DNA of 64,000 nucleotides from GCA-2733415 sp965178635. GTDB lineage: Bacteria; Bacteroidota; Bacteroidia; Flavobacteriales; Flavobacteriaceae. Below the pieces are notes generated by a model. That model did not search any database. It was not told the origin of the DNA and saw nothing but the letters and a program-made list of their open reading frames with translations. The position numbers and the translations under genes are program-made. The stretch covers positions 41,696 through 105,695 of the forward strand of contig CBCXVT010000005.1 in NCBI GenBank assembly GCA_965178635.1. The letters run 5' to 3'. Position 1 is the first letter of the stretch; every line of letters begins with the position of its first letter. Positions 16,692 to 25,651 of the stretch are shown one piece after another.

Positions 16692-17732
16692 TGACGAAGA
16701 TAAAAAAAACATACACGTTTGCTATTTATTCAGCACTGGTGATAACACTAATAATTTCATTATTGGTGTTGTCTTTTTTTTACAAAGAAATTAGTCTTTT
16801 TAAAGCGATTGGGTTTATCATAACAACATTTTTGTGTTGTTTAGTTGTGATTCAATACCGTTCAGAAAAGTTTATCTATCGCTTGATAAAACGTACCTAT
16901 GAAGATGTGTCTCTGCTCGACAAAACGATGTTGCACCAAGAGGCGGTAACAACAGATATAAGAACGTTGACAAGTGATGTTAAAAAAATAGCTGCAAAAA
17001 ACAAATTAAAAATAGAAACATTACAGATTAGAGATCAATACCGTAAAGAGTTTATGGGTAATATTGCGCATGAATTAAAAACGCCATTGTTTACAGTTCA
17101 AAGTTATATTTTAACCTTGATGGACGGAGCTATAAATGATGAAAACGTTCGTGACAAATACTTAGACAGAGCAAGTAAAGGGGTTGAACGGTTGATTTAT
17201 ATTGTTGATGACTTAGACTTGATTACCAAACTCGAAATAGGGAACTTAAGCTTGAGTAAAGAAGAGTTCGATGTTGTAAAAATGATCAGTGATGTGTTTG
17301 AACTATTTGAAATTAAGGCACATGCGAAAGGGATTTCTTTGGTGTTTGATAAATCATATAGGAAACCAATTATAGTAAAAGCAGATAAGGAAAAGATAAG
17401 GCAAGTAGTCACAAATCTGATAGTAAATTCAATTAAGTACGGCCAGGAAAACGGAACTACAGAGATAAGTGTAGAAAAGTTAAACCGTGAGAAAGTAATT
17501 GTTCGTGTTACGGATAATGGTCAAGGTATAGAAGAAGAACATTTACCACGTTTATTTGAACGTTTTTATAGAGTAAGTAGTAGTGGCTCAAGAGACGAGG
17601 GTGGTTCTGGTTTAGGCTTGTCTATTGTAAAACATATTATTGAGGCACATGACCAGAAAAATATATGTAGAAAGTGAATACGGAGTTGGATCAGAGTTTT
17701 CATTTACATTAAAACGACTGCAAAACGACTAA
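16691..17732 (+). pseudogene. Sensor histidine kinase, frameshifted near the C terminus
   Basis: Partner of the preceding response regulator. Two transmembrane helices at about residues 10-30 and 35-53 with almost no periplasmic loop suggest it senses within or near the membrane. The H-box is GNIAHELKTPL (His at about residue 124); N-box NLIVNSIKYGQ; G-boxes VTDNGQGI and GSGLGLSIVKHII. The frame breaks at a five-A run, 17657-17661: as read it ends in ...HDQKNICRK, while with four As it continues KIYVESEYGVGSEFSFTL to a stop at 17730-17732, giving 346 residues. The catalytic parts precede the break. The restored end overlaps the convergent glycosyltransferase end by a few bases. Confidence 0.87.
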
Positions 17733-18785
17733 TCAAATATTTTAAATAAAGTCTTGAATTCGATTGATTTTCTTGAACCGTAAAGTCCTTTATAATCTTC
17801 AATTTCAACTAAATCTTCTATGCTAAATTTTTCTTGTGTAGAAAAATTAGCGAGATTCAGTTTTTTCATTCTTTTAGCTAAGTATTGTTGTTCATATTGC
17901 CCTGGCGTGGGAATGAAAAACGCTTTTTTTCCTATGGTAGCTAAATCCATTATTGTGGTATAGCCTGACCTTGATATAATTGTGCCGCTTTTATTGATAA
18001 CATCTTCAAGCTGGTTACTTGTCATAAAATTATAGATTGTGATATTATCTATTGTTTTTATCAATTGTTCAGGCGCTACTTTTCCTTGAATGCATAAAAC
18101 TTTTTTGGAGGTTTTTTGAAATTCATTTAAAAGCTTAGCTTCTAATAAAGAGCGTTGAGGTTCAGGGCCGGAAAGTATTATTAAGGAAATCATAAATTAC
18201 AGGAGTATTTGTGTTTTTAAACCGACTTAATAGCCCGATATGTTTTACGTTTTTAAGGTTGTTTTTAGGATGTCCTAAATTGCCGCTAAATGAATTATTT
18301 CCTTTAATATCTGGAACCCAACATTCGTTAAATTTTGAAATTGTTTTTTGATGCAGCCAACTTGTGAATTTTGTGCTGATTCCACTTAAGACGTTTAGTT
18401 GGTGCGTAATGTAAACAGAAGGTATGTCATTGTGATAAATGCCAAGTCTGTTGTCGGATATAATTCCAGAAATTTCAAATTGACATCTAATTTTTTTTAT
18501 TTGCTGATGTTCTTTTTTTATAGCAGAAATCATTCTTGGCATGTTATGAAGCATCCTCCATTTAAAAAAACGGCCGTTTTTTGCGTACCTAATATTATAT
18601 GGTGGTAATTCAATACTGACTAAGTCAGGGAATTCTTTTTGTAATAAAATTAGTGCTTCACCATCGGAAGCTAAAATTGGAGTAAACCCGTTATTCAATA
18701 ATGCGTTGATTATAGGAATACATCTTGTGGCGTGACCTAAACCCCAATTTAAAGGGGCTACAAGTATGTTTTTAGAGTTTGTCAT
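17729..18785 (-). pseudogene. Glycosyltransferase family 28-like protein, frameshifted as read
   Basis: Two overlapping frames give a 351-residue protein of the TIGR00661/MurG-like group of glycosyltransferases. The N-terminal half has NWGLGHATRCIPI (glycine-rich donor-site loop, about residues 13-25); the C-terminal half has SGPEPQRS and ISRSGYTTIMDL, the usual nucleotide-sugar site. The break is at the GG pair 18185-18186: with one G the reading is VIYDFLIILSGPEPQ without interruption. The ATG at 18785 (MTNSKNILVAPLNWG) is preferred over a longer version because homology starts there. Substrate unknown. Confidence 0.82.
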
Positions 18786-18852
18786 GAATAATAAAAGCAA
18801 GTTACATTATTTGCAACATTAATTTTTTATTTTTACCAAAAATTATACATCA

Positions 18853-19527
18853 GTGGGAAGTAAGAATAAGCAGAAACGATTTAATGAGAATGAAACTTTT
18901 TCAAATGTTTTTCAGCCAACAAGAGAAGAGTTAACTGGTGACGGGTTCAAGTTGAGAGGAAAATGGAACTCAGATTTCTTTAAGAACAACAACCCTATAG
19001 TTTTAGAATTAGGTTGTGGAAAAGGAGAATATTCTGTAAGTTTAGGGGAATTATTTCCTGAGAAGAATTTTATTGGTATAGATATTAAAGGAGCAAGGTT
19101 TTGGAGAGGTGCTAAAACAGCATTAGAAAATAACATGTCTAATGTTGCGTTTATTAGAACGCAAATAGAATTGATAAATACAATTTTTGAAGAAAATGAG
19201 GTTAGTGAAATTTGGATAACTTTTCCAGATCCACAAATAAAATATAAACGAACAAAGCATCGTTTAACAAATGCTACTTTTTTAGAGAAATACAAAACAG
19301 TGTTAAACGACAATGGGGTAGTGCATTTAAAAACTGATAGTGAGTTTATGCATGGTTATACACTCGGATTGTTACACGGTGCCGGACATGATGTTGAGTA
19401 TGCAAATCATAATGTATATAGGAATGAAGGTGCTCCAAAAGAAGTTACTGCTATTCAAACGTTTTATGAAAAGCAGTATTTAGAAGTTGATAAAGCTATC
19501 ACATATATCAAATTTAAAATAAGATAA
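18853..19527 (+). CDS. trmB: tRNA (guanine-N7)-methyltransferase
   Basis: Methylates G46 in the variable loop of tRNAs using S-adenosylmethionine. The 224-residue protein has the SAM motif LELGCGKGEYS (about residues 51-61), FIGIDIKGARFWRGAKTA, and the family signature ITFPDPQIKYKRTKHRLTN (about 122-140). It begins at GTG (GTG GGA AGT AAG AAT); the region upstream is short and no ATG is in a better position. The glycosyltransferase is divergent upstream; the exporter gene starts at the very next base after the stop. Confidence 0.95.
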   Translation: MGSKNKQKRFNENETFSNVFQPTREELTGDGFKLRGKWNSDFFKNNNPIVLELGCGKGEYSVSLGELFPEKNFIGIDIKGARFWRGAKTALENNMSNVAFIRTQIELINTIFEENEVSEIWITFPDPQIKYKRTKHRLTNATFLEKYKTVLNDNGVVHLKTDSEFMHGYTLGLLHGAGHDVEYANHNVYRNEGAPKEVTAIQTFYEKQYLEVDKAITYIKFKIR

Positions 19528-20145
19528 ATGCATTTAACGGTTCTGTTTTTATATTGTTTCATGTGGTCATTCTTCGGAGTACTGCCGCCAGGAATATTAA
19601 ATATAAATGCAGCTAAAATTAGTGTAGAACAAGGAAGAAAACGCGCACTAATGTTTACGTTAGGGGCTTGTTTAGTTGTAGCGGCTCAAGCTGGTATAGC
19701 TGTTTTAATTGCTGAGTTTTTAAATTTATCGGAAGATGAATTGTCGGTAATTCAGAAGGTAGGAGTAGCTATATTCTTTTGCTTAGCTATTTATTTTTTC
19801 TTTGCTGCAAATGCAAAAGTAACACCTAAGAAAATCAAATTAAAAAAGAAGAGAAACCTCTTTTTAAAAGGAGTGATTTTGTCAGTTTTAAACGTATTTC
19901 CAATTCCGTTTTATAGTTTTGTATGTACTACATTAACTACGTCGGGTAATTTTAGTTTTTCAACTTCAGATGTTATTATTTTTATTTTAGCGATAGTTGT
20001 TGGTAGTTTTTCTGCAATTAGCGCATATATTATCCTGTTTAAAAGATCGAATAATAGTGAGAATTTTGGTAGAAATACAAATTATGTACTGAGTGTGTTA
20101 GCTTTAGTACTAGCCGTCTTCTCTTTAATAAAATTAAGCATGTAA
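19528..20145 (+). CDS. LysE-family exporter
   Basis: A 205-residue membrane protein with about six hydrophobic helices and the LysE/RhtB-like opening FFGVLPPGILNINAAKISVEQGRKRAL (the short motif PPGILNINA corresponds to the family's PGP-type start of helix 1). Members export amino acids or related metabolites. It starts directly after trmB and its stop overlaps the next start (TAATG), so the three genes form one unit. The exported compound is unknown. Confidence 0.8.
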   Translation: MHLTVLFLYCFMWSFFGVLPPGILNINAAKISVEQGRKRALMFTLGACLVVAAQAGIAVLIAEFLNLSEDELSVIQKVGVAIFFCLAIYFFFAANAKVTPKKIKLKKKRNLFLKGVILSVLNVFPIPFYSFVCTTLTTSGNFSFSTSDVIIFILAIVVGSFSAISAYIILFKRSNNSENFGRNTNYVLSVLALVLAVFSLIKLSM

Positions 20146-20489
20146 TGACGTCTGAATCAAAGAATTTCTTTGAACGAGTGTATCAAGTAGCGCGATTAAT
20201 TCCAGAGGGCAGAGTGACGTCTTACGGTGCAATTGCAGTATACTTGGGTATGGCAAAAGGCGCAAGAATGGTTGGTTGGGCAATGAATGCATCTCATATC
20301 AAAGGTGTGCCAGCACATAGAGTGGTTAATAAAAAAGGTTTGTTAACAGGGAAGCATCATTTTCAAGGCACAAATTTAATGCAGCAGTTGTTAGAGAATG
20401 AAGGAGTTGTAATTATAGAAAATCAAATTCAAAATTTATCAGAGTGCTATTGGGATCCGTCTAAGGAGTTGCCAGCACATCTCTATTAA
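20145..20489 (+). CDS. Alkyltransferase-like (ATL) protein, MGMT family
   Basis: A 114-residue protein with the DNA-binding domain of O6-alkylguanine-DNA alkyltransferases: IPEGRVTSYGAIAVYLG then MVGWAMNAS. In place of the alkyl-accepting PCHRV motif it has PAHRVV (about residues 61-66), so the active cysteine is alanine. This is the defining change of ATL proteins, which bind O6-alkylguanine and hand the lesion to nucleotide excision repair instead of repairing it. Length agrees with ATLs. Translationally coupled to the LysE-type gene. Confidence 0.9.
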   Translation: MTSESKNFFERVYQVARLIPEGRVTSYGAIAVYLGMAKGARMVGWAMNASHIKGVPAHRVVNKKGLLTGKHHFQGTNLMQQLLENEGVVIIENQIQNLSECYWDPSKELPAHLY

Positions 20490-20543
20490 TAAATTCAAAT
20501 TAAATTAGTTTGTTCAAATCTACTCTATTTTATTAGGGCGATG

Positions 20544-20551
20544 TATATTTG
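20544..20551 (+). promoter_or_regulatory. -7 box for the mrp gene
   Basis: TATATTTG, 25 nt before the ATG of mrp. No -33 box at suitable spacing. Confidence 0.55.
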
Positions 20552-20575
20552 CAAAAACAACATTAAAAACACATT

Positions 20576-21703
20576 ATGAAGATTGATAGAAAAGATGTTT
20601 TAAAGGCTTTAGAACAGATTACAGTTCCTGGAGAAGGTGCTAATATGGTAGAAAGTGGTGCAGTACAAAATGTATTAACTTTTGGAGATGAAGTTGTTGT
20701 TGAAATTACAATTGCTAATCCGGCAATGCAAGCCAGAAAAAAGGTAGAGGCTGAAATCACAAACATAATTAAAACATCTGTTTCTGAAGAGGCTAAGGTA
20801 AAAGTAAATGTAAAAGTTGTAGCTCCAGAAAAAACAGAAATAAAAGGAAAGCAAATTCCTGGTATAAAAAATATTGTAGCCATTTCTTCAGGAAAAGGAG
20901 GTGTTGGTAAATCTACAGTTACGGCAAATGTGGCGGTAAGTTTATCAAAAATGGGATTTAAAGTTGGTGTGTTAGATGCAGATGTATACGGGCCATCTAT
21001 ACCAATGATGTTTGATGTTGAAGGTGCAAGACCTTTAGCAGAAACTATTGATGGAAAATCAAAAATGAAACCTGTAGAGAACTATGGCGTAAAAATATTG
21101 TCAATTGGATTTTTTACAAAACCAGATCAGGCGGTAATTTGGAGAGGGCCAATGGCTGCAAAGGCTTTAAATCAATTGATATTTGATGCAGCTTGGGGAG
21201 AGCTTGACTTCTTATTGTTAGATTTACCTCCAGGTACTGGAGATATTCATTTGTCAATTATGCAGTCGTTACCAATCACTGGTGCTGTTGTAGTAAGTAC
21301 GCCTCAAAACGTGGCTTTAGCTGATGCTAAAAAAGGTGTGGCCATGTTTCAGCAAGACAGTATAAATGTGCCTGTTTTAGGAATAGTTGAAAATATGGCG
21401 TACTTTACACCAGAAGAATTGCCAGAAAATAAATATTATATTTTCGGAGAAGATGGTGCTAAGAATTTAGCGGCCGATTTAAAAATTCCATTTTTAGGAG
21501 AATTGCCAATAGTACAAAGTATTAGAGAAGCTGGAGATTTAGGGCGTCCTGCAGGAATGCAAGAAGGAACTCAAGTTGAAGAAATAGTGACAGATATTAC
21601 TAGAAATATTGTGACTCAAGTGATTAAAAGAAATGATAATTTACCAGCTACTGAAGCAATAAAAATCACAACTATGGCTGGTTGTTCATCAGTAAATAAA
21701 TAA
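20576..21703 (+). CDS. mrp: Mrp/ApbC-type Fe-S cluster carrier ATPase
   Basis: A 375-residue P-loop ATPase that in known members carries [4Fe-4S] clusters to apoproteins. An N-terminal MIP18 (DUF59) domain (about 1-85) precedes the ATPase with a deviant Walker A SSGKGGVGKSTV (about residues 101-112), switch DADVYGPSIP and LLDLPPGTGD. The usual CxxC after 'ENM' is absent: the sequence reads ENMAYFTPEELPENKYYIFG. One cysteine remains near the C terminus (MAGCSS). The NifU-like gene follows after 4 bp, consistent with joint work in Fe-S assembly. Confidence 0.93.
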   Translation: MKIDRKDVLKALEQITVPGEGANMVESGAVQNVLTFGDEVVVEITIANPAMQARKKVEAEITNIIKTSVSEEAKVKVNVKVVAPEKTEIKGKQIPGIKNIVAISSGKGGVGKSTVTANVAVSLSKMGFKVGVLDADVYGPSIPMMFDVEGARPLAETIDGKSKMKPVENYGVKILSIGFFTKPDQAVIWRGPMAAKALNQLIFDAAWGELDFLLLDLPPGTGDIHLSIMQSLPITGAVVVSTPQNVALADAKKGVAMFQQDSINVPVLGIVENMAYFTPEELPENKYYIFGEDGAKNLAADLKIPFLGELPIVQSIREAGDLGRPAGMQEGTQVEEIVTDITRNIVTQVIKRNDNLPATEAIKITTMAGCSSVNK

Positions 21704-21707
21704 GAAT

Positions 21708-21947
21708 ATGACCTCAGAAGATTTACAAGTAAAAGTTGAAGCGGCATTAGAAGAAATTAGACCATTCTTGAAATCTGATGGAGGAGATATTTCATTAGTG
21801 TCAATTGATGATGGTAAAAAAGTGACTATAAAGTTTGAAGGAGCTTGTACATCATGTAATATTAATCAAATGACTTTAAAATCTGGAGTAGAAATGACTA
21901 TTAAAAAGCATGCACCTCAAATTGAAGAGGTGGTTAATGTGGCTTAA
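21708..21947 (+). CDS. NifU C-terminal domain (Nfu-type) protein
   Basis: A 79-residue stand-alone NifU-like domain. The cluster-binding CxxC is seen as GACTSCNINQMTLKSGVE (about residues 46-63), after the typical LKSDGGDISLVSID stretch. Such domains hold a [4Fe-4S] cluster between two subunits. It lies 4 bp after mrp and ends at a strong bidirectional terminator, so mrp-nfu is a two-gene unit. Confidence 0.95.
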   Translation: MTSEDLQVKVEAALEEIRPFLKSDGGDISLVSIDDGKKVTIKFEGACTSCNINQMTLKSGVEMTIKKHAPQIEEVVNVA

Positions 21948-21960
21948 TTAATATATTATA

Positions 21961-22001
21961 AAACAGAAAAGGCTTTGATTGAATCAAAGCCTTTTCTGTT
22001 T
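21961..22001. terminator. Bidirectional terminator between nfu and the aspartic protease
   Basis: An almost perfect 20-bp palindrome flanked by A-tract and T-tract on both sides, between two convergent genes. Confidence 0.92.
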
Positions 22002-22435
22002 TATTTCAAGAATAATAAATTGTCTTTATAATCAATAATAGCTTTTCCTTTTTTTAAAATATCTGCTCCTATAATGCCATGAACAGGTTTTGAACCATGT
22101 GTGGTCAAGGCGTCATTTACATGTGATAAATCAAAGACCACAATACTATTTTTTTTAGAGTTCCATTTGCCAATCTTTAAACTGTTGTTTTTTGCTAATT
22201 GGGTTTCCATACCTGTAGCGCCAGCACCTGCTGCTTTGGTTTCGCTTTCTTCAGAGGTTAATTTAAATTGCTCAATTAGCCCTTTGTCAATACAGGTATT
22301 AGAAGCTCCAGTATCAACTATAAAGGTGCCTTTAATGCCATTTATTTTGGCTGTAATTTTAAAATGATTCGTTTTAGTGAGCTTCATTTTCTTTTTTACG
22401 TAACCTTTTTTAGAAAGATAGCTTGGTAATGACAT
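22001..22435 (-). CDS. Retropepsin-like aspartic protease family protein
   Basis: A 144-residue protein with one copy of the pepsin/retropepsin active-site motif, FIVDTGASNTCID (about residues 38-50), and a later hydrophobic-hydrophobic-Gly segment (HGIIGADILKKG, about 118-129) that matches the second family signature. Single-lobe enzymes of this kind work as dimers. No signal peptide or membrane anchor is clear. Substrate unknown. Confidence 0.85.
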   Translation of the reverse strand: MSLPSYLSKKGYVKKKMKLTKTNHFKITAKINGIKGTFIVDTGASNTCIDKGLIEQFKLTSEESETKAAGAGATGMETQLAKNNSLKIGKWNSKKNSIVVFDLSHVNDALTTHGSKPVHGIIGADILKKGKAIIDYKDNLLFLK

Positions 22436-22478
22436 AATTAAATATTTTTGTAAAAGTAATTAATAATAGGTAGAATAC

Positions 22479-23246
22479 ATGATTTTAACAGATACTCATA
22501 CACATTTATATAGTGAAGCTTTTGATGATGATAGAGCAGAAATGATGCAACGTGCTTTTGATAATAATGTGCAAAGAATGTTTGTGCCTGCAATAGATTC
22601 AACCTATACAGAGTCTATGTTGGTATTAGAAAAAAGTTATCCTGAAAATGTGTTCTTGATGATGGGCTTGCATCCAACTTATGTCAAAGAAAATTATTTG
22701 GATGAGTTAAGTCATGTGAAAGAAATGCTAGCCTCAAGAAAGTTTATTGCTATTGGTGAAATTGGAATAGATTTGTATTGGGACAAGACGTTGTTAAAAG
22801 AACAACAAGATGCATTTAGAACTCAAATACAATTAGCTAAGCAGTACCAATTACCAATTGTTATTCATTGTAGAGATGCTTTTGATGAGGTTTTTGAGGT
22901 GTTAGAATCAGAGAAGAGTGATGATTTATTTGGGATTTTTCATTGTTTTACAGGAAACTTAGAGCAAGCCAAACGTGCCATTTCATATAACATGAAATTA
23001 GGAATTGGAGGTGTGGTTACATTTAAAAACGGAAAGATTGATCAGTTTTTAAATGAAATCGATTTAAAACACATTGTGTTAGAAACTGATTCGCCTTATC
23101 TTGCTCCTACACCATATCGAGGAAAACGAAATGAGACAAGTTATTTGGTAAATATAGCAACCAAATTATCGGAAATTTACCAGGTTTCTGAAAACGAAAT
23201 TGCTGAGGTAACTACAGAAAATTCAAAAGCAGTGTTTGGAGTGTAG
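22479..23246 (+). CDS. tatD: TatD-family metal-dependent DNase/hydrolase
   Basis: A 255-residue TIM-barrel hydrolase. Metal ligands are visible as DTHTHLY (residues 4-10), EIGIDLYW (about 92), VIHCRDAF, FHCFTG and LETDSPYLAP. Known members are 3'-5' exonucleases that act in DNA repair or fragmentation. Divergent to the aspartic protease gene with a 43-bp gap; the acyltransferase follows by 48 bp. Confidence 0.93.
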   Translation: MILTDTHTHLYSEAFDDDRAEMMQRAFDNNVQRMFVPAIDSTYTESMLVLEKSYPENVFLMMGLHPTYVKENYLDELSHVKEMLASRKFIAIGEIGIDLYWDKTLLKEQQDAFRTQIQLAKQYQLPIVIHCRDAFDEVFEVLESEKSDDLFGIFHCFTGNLEQAKRAISYNMKLGIGGVVTFKNGKIDQFLNEIDLKHIVLETDSPYLAPTPYRGKRNETSYLVNIATKLSEIYQVSENEIAEVTTENSKAVFGV

Positions 23247-23294
23247 CTATTTATCATAATATTTTTGTTTTTTTGTAAGACTAAAACTACTAAT

Positions 23295-24425
23295 TTGTCA
23301 AAATACGATCACATCCGTCCATATCATAATCACGAAGTTAATAAGGCTTTAAGTGAATTGAGTACGCACCCAATGGTGAAATCAATGCTCAAATTCATTT
23401 ACCCTCAAGCAAGTGATGAATACATTCAAGAGCGTTTAAAGAATTGTAATTCGATAAGAGATTTTCAAACAAAAATTATTGCTCGTGGTATACAGAATGT
23501 GTTGTCAAGATCATCACATGGTTTGACAACATCAGGGTTTGAAGAGTTAGATAAGGACACTGCATATTTTTACATTTCCAATCATAGAGATATTCTGTTA
23601 GATACTTGTTTGTTAAATATTTCACTGTTTAATCATGATTTGGTAATGACGGCTTCAGCAATTGGTGATAATTTAGTTCAGAAATCGTTTTTGTTAGAAT
23701 TAGCAAAGCTGAATAGGAATTTTTTAGTGCAACGTGGGTTAAGTCCTCGAGAAATGTTGAAGAGTTCTAAATTAATGTCAGAATACATTGCCAAAAATAT
23801 TTTAGAAGATAACAGATCTGTTTGGATTGCACAGCGTGAAGGAAGAACGAAGGATGGGAATGATATGACACAACAAGGGGTGTTAAAAATGATGGCTCTA
23901 GGTAAAGGTGATTTGTCAGCTTTTGATTATTTTAAAAAAATAAAAATAGTTCCTGTTTCGATTTCTTATGAATTTGATCCGACAGATATGTATAAAATGC
24001 CAGAGTTATTAGCAAAGCACTATGAAGAAGAGTATATAAAATCGGCTAATGAAGATTTTAATTCCATACTAAAAGGGTTAACGGGGCAAAAGAAAAGAAT
24101 ACATATTCATGCAGGAAAAGTTTTAGATGTTGAGTTGGATACTATTTCAAATTCAAAGGAACCATTGAACAAACAATTTCAACAATTAGCTGCAGTTATA
24201 GATAGTTGTGTTCATTCAGATTATAAGTTATGGCCAACAAACTATGTGGCGTATGATATGTTGCATAATACGGATAAATACTCTGGTAAATACACAGAAA
24301 AAGAACAACGTCAGTTTGAACGAAGAGTAGAGTGTAGAATTGATGCTGGAGATCCTGTTGCGTTAAGTAACTTCTTGGCAATGTATGCAAACCCAGTAGT
24401 AAACAAGGAGAAACTAAATGATTAA
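23295..24425 (+). CDS. 1-acylglycerol-phosphate acyltransferase-like protein
   Basis: A 376-residue PlsC/GPAT-superfamily enzyme, expected to acylate a glycerophosphate in phospholipid synthesis. Motif I reads SNHRDILLD (about residues 86-94), where the catalytic His and the Asp are separated by five residues, not the usual four; the NHRDI-LD form seems typical of this Bacteroidota group. VWIAQREGRTKDGND (about 175-189) is the glycerolipid-binding block. No ATG is well placed: I prefer TTG at 23295 (SKYDHIRPY follows), which is 48 bp after tatD. It overlaps the asparaginase gene by 8 bp. Confidence 0.85.
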   Translation: MSKYDHIRPYHNHEVNKALSELSTHPMVKSMLKFIYPQASDEYIQERLKNCNSIRDFQTKIIARGIQNVLSRSSHGLTTSGFEELDKDTAYFYISNHRDILLDTCLLNISLFNHDLVMTASAIGDNLVQKSFLLELAKLNRNFLVQRGLSPREMLKSSKLMSEYIAKNILEDNRSVWIAQREGRTKDGNDMTQQGVLKMMALGKGDLSAFDYFKKIKIVPVSISYEFDPTDMYKMPELLAKHYEEEYIKSANEDFNSILKGLTGQKKRIHIHAGKVLDVELDTISNSKEPLNKQFQQLAAVIDSCVHSDYKLWPTNYVAYDMLHNTDKYSGKYTEKEQRQFERRVECRIDAGDPVALSNFLAMYANPVVNKEKLND

Positions 24426-25458
24426 GAAGCCAAATATTCTATTAATATATACCGGAGGAACCATCGGTATGGTTAAAGATTTTGAAACAAATACGCTTCG
24501 TGCATTTAATTTTGATAATCTTTTAGTTAGGATCCCAGAAATTAAACAGTTGGACTGTAATATTAGTACCTATTCCTTTGAGGACCCTATTGATTCTTCA
24601 AATATGAATCCGGAGTATTGGTTGCAAATTGCAAACGTCATACAAAATAATTATAATCAAGTTGATGGTTTTGTGGTATTGCATGGCTCAGATACAATGT
24701 CGTACACTGCATCTGCATTAAGTTTTATGTTAGAAAACTTATCAAAACCAGTAATATTTACGGGGTCACAATTGCCAATAGGTGATTTAAGAACAGACGC
24801 AAAAGAAAACTTGATTACCGCAATTCAAGTAGCATCTTTACAGGAGAATAGTATTCCTCAAATACAAGAAGTGTGTTTGTATTTTGAGTATAAATTATAT
24901 AGGGCTAATAGAACTACGAAGATTAATGCTGAGCATTTTGAAGCATTTACATCGCCTAACTATCCTGAATTAGCAGAGTCTGGCGTGCATTTAAAAGTGT
25001 TTGAACACAATTTATTGAATACGAGTACTAATACCAATTTTCAGGTGCATAAAAATATGTGTACTGATATTGCAGTATTAAAATTGTATCCTGGAATTAC
25101 TGAGGTTGTTGTAGAGGCTGTGTTAAATACTCCAAATATCAAAGGTGTGATTTTAGAAAGTTATGGAGCTGGTAATGCACCAACTTTACCTTGGTTCTCA
25201 AAACTGTTAGAAAAAACATTAATAAAAGGTATTCATATAGTAAATGTAACACAATGCAGTGGTGGGAGTGTGATTATGGGGCAATATGAAACTAGTGTGC
25301 ATTTGCAAAAAATAGGTTTGATATCCGGTAATGATATCACCTTTGAAGCTGCTATTGTGAAAATGATGTATTTGTTATCTAAGGGATTAGCAAAAAATGA
25401 ATTCAAAAAAATGTTCGAAACGTCTATAAAAGGCGAATTAACGGACTATTATTCTTAA
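24418..25458 (+). CDS. ansA: Type I L-asparaginase
   Basis: Hydrolyses asparagine to aspartate and ammonia. The 346-residue protein has both catalytic threonine regions: YTGGTIGM at about residues 11-18 and VLHGSDTMSYTAS at about 89-101, plus GSQLPIGDLRTDAKENL. There is no signal peptide, as in cytoplasmic type I enzymes. Its start overlaps the end of the acyltransferase gene, so it is coupled to it. Confidence 0.94.
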   Translation: MIKKPNILLIYTGGTIGMVKDFETNTLRAFNFDNLLVRIPEIKQLDCNISTYSFEDPIDSSNMNPEYWLQIANVIQNNYNQVDGFVVLHGSDTMSYTASALSFMLENLSKPVIFTGSQLPIGDLRTDAKENLITAIQVASLQENSIPQIQEVCLYFEYKLYRANRTTKINAEHFEAFTSPNYPELAESGVHLKVFEHNLLNTSTNTNFQVHKNMCTDIAVLKLYPGITEVVVEAVLNTPNIKGVILESYGAGNAPTLPWFSKLLEKTLIKGIHIVNVTQCSGGSVIMGQYETSVHLQKIGLISGNDITFEAAIVKMMYLLSKGLAKNEFKKMFETSIKGELTDYYS

Positions 25459-25651
25459 AAATCTTTCAAAAAATAACAGTTTAAATTTCATCAAATGACA
25501 TTTTTTTTGTTATTTGGCAGTCGTTATTTAGTTAAAGACTATCAAATGAGAAGATTGTTGAATTATCTCATTAATTTTTGACTCAGATAAAGAATTTTAA
25601 AATTATATCTTTAAAAAAAACCATTACTAATTAAATTAAGATTAAGAAAAG

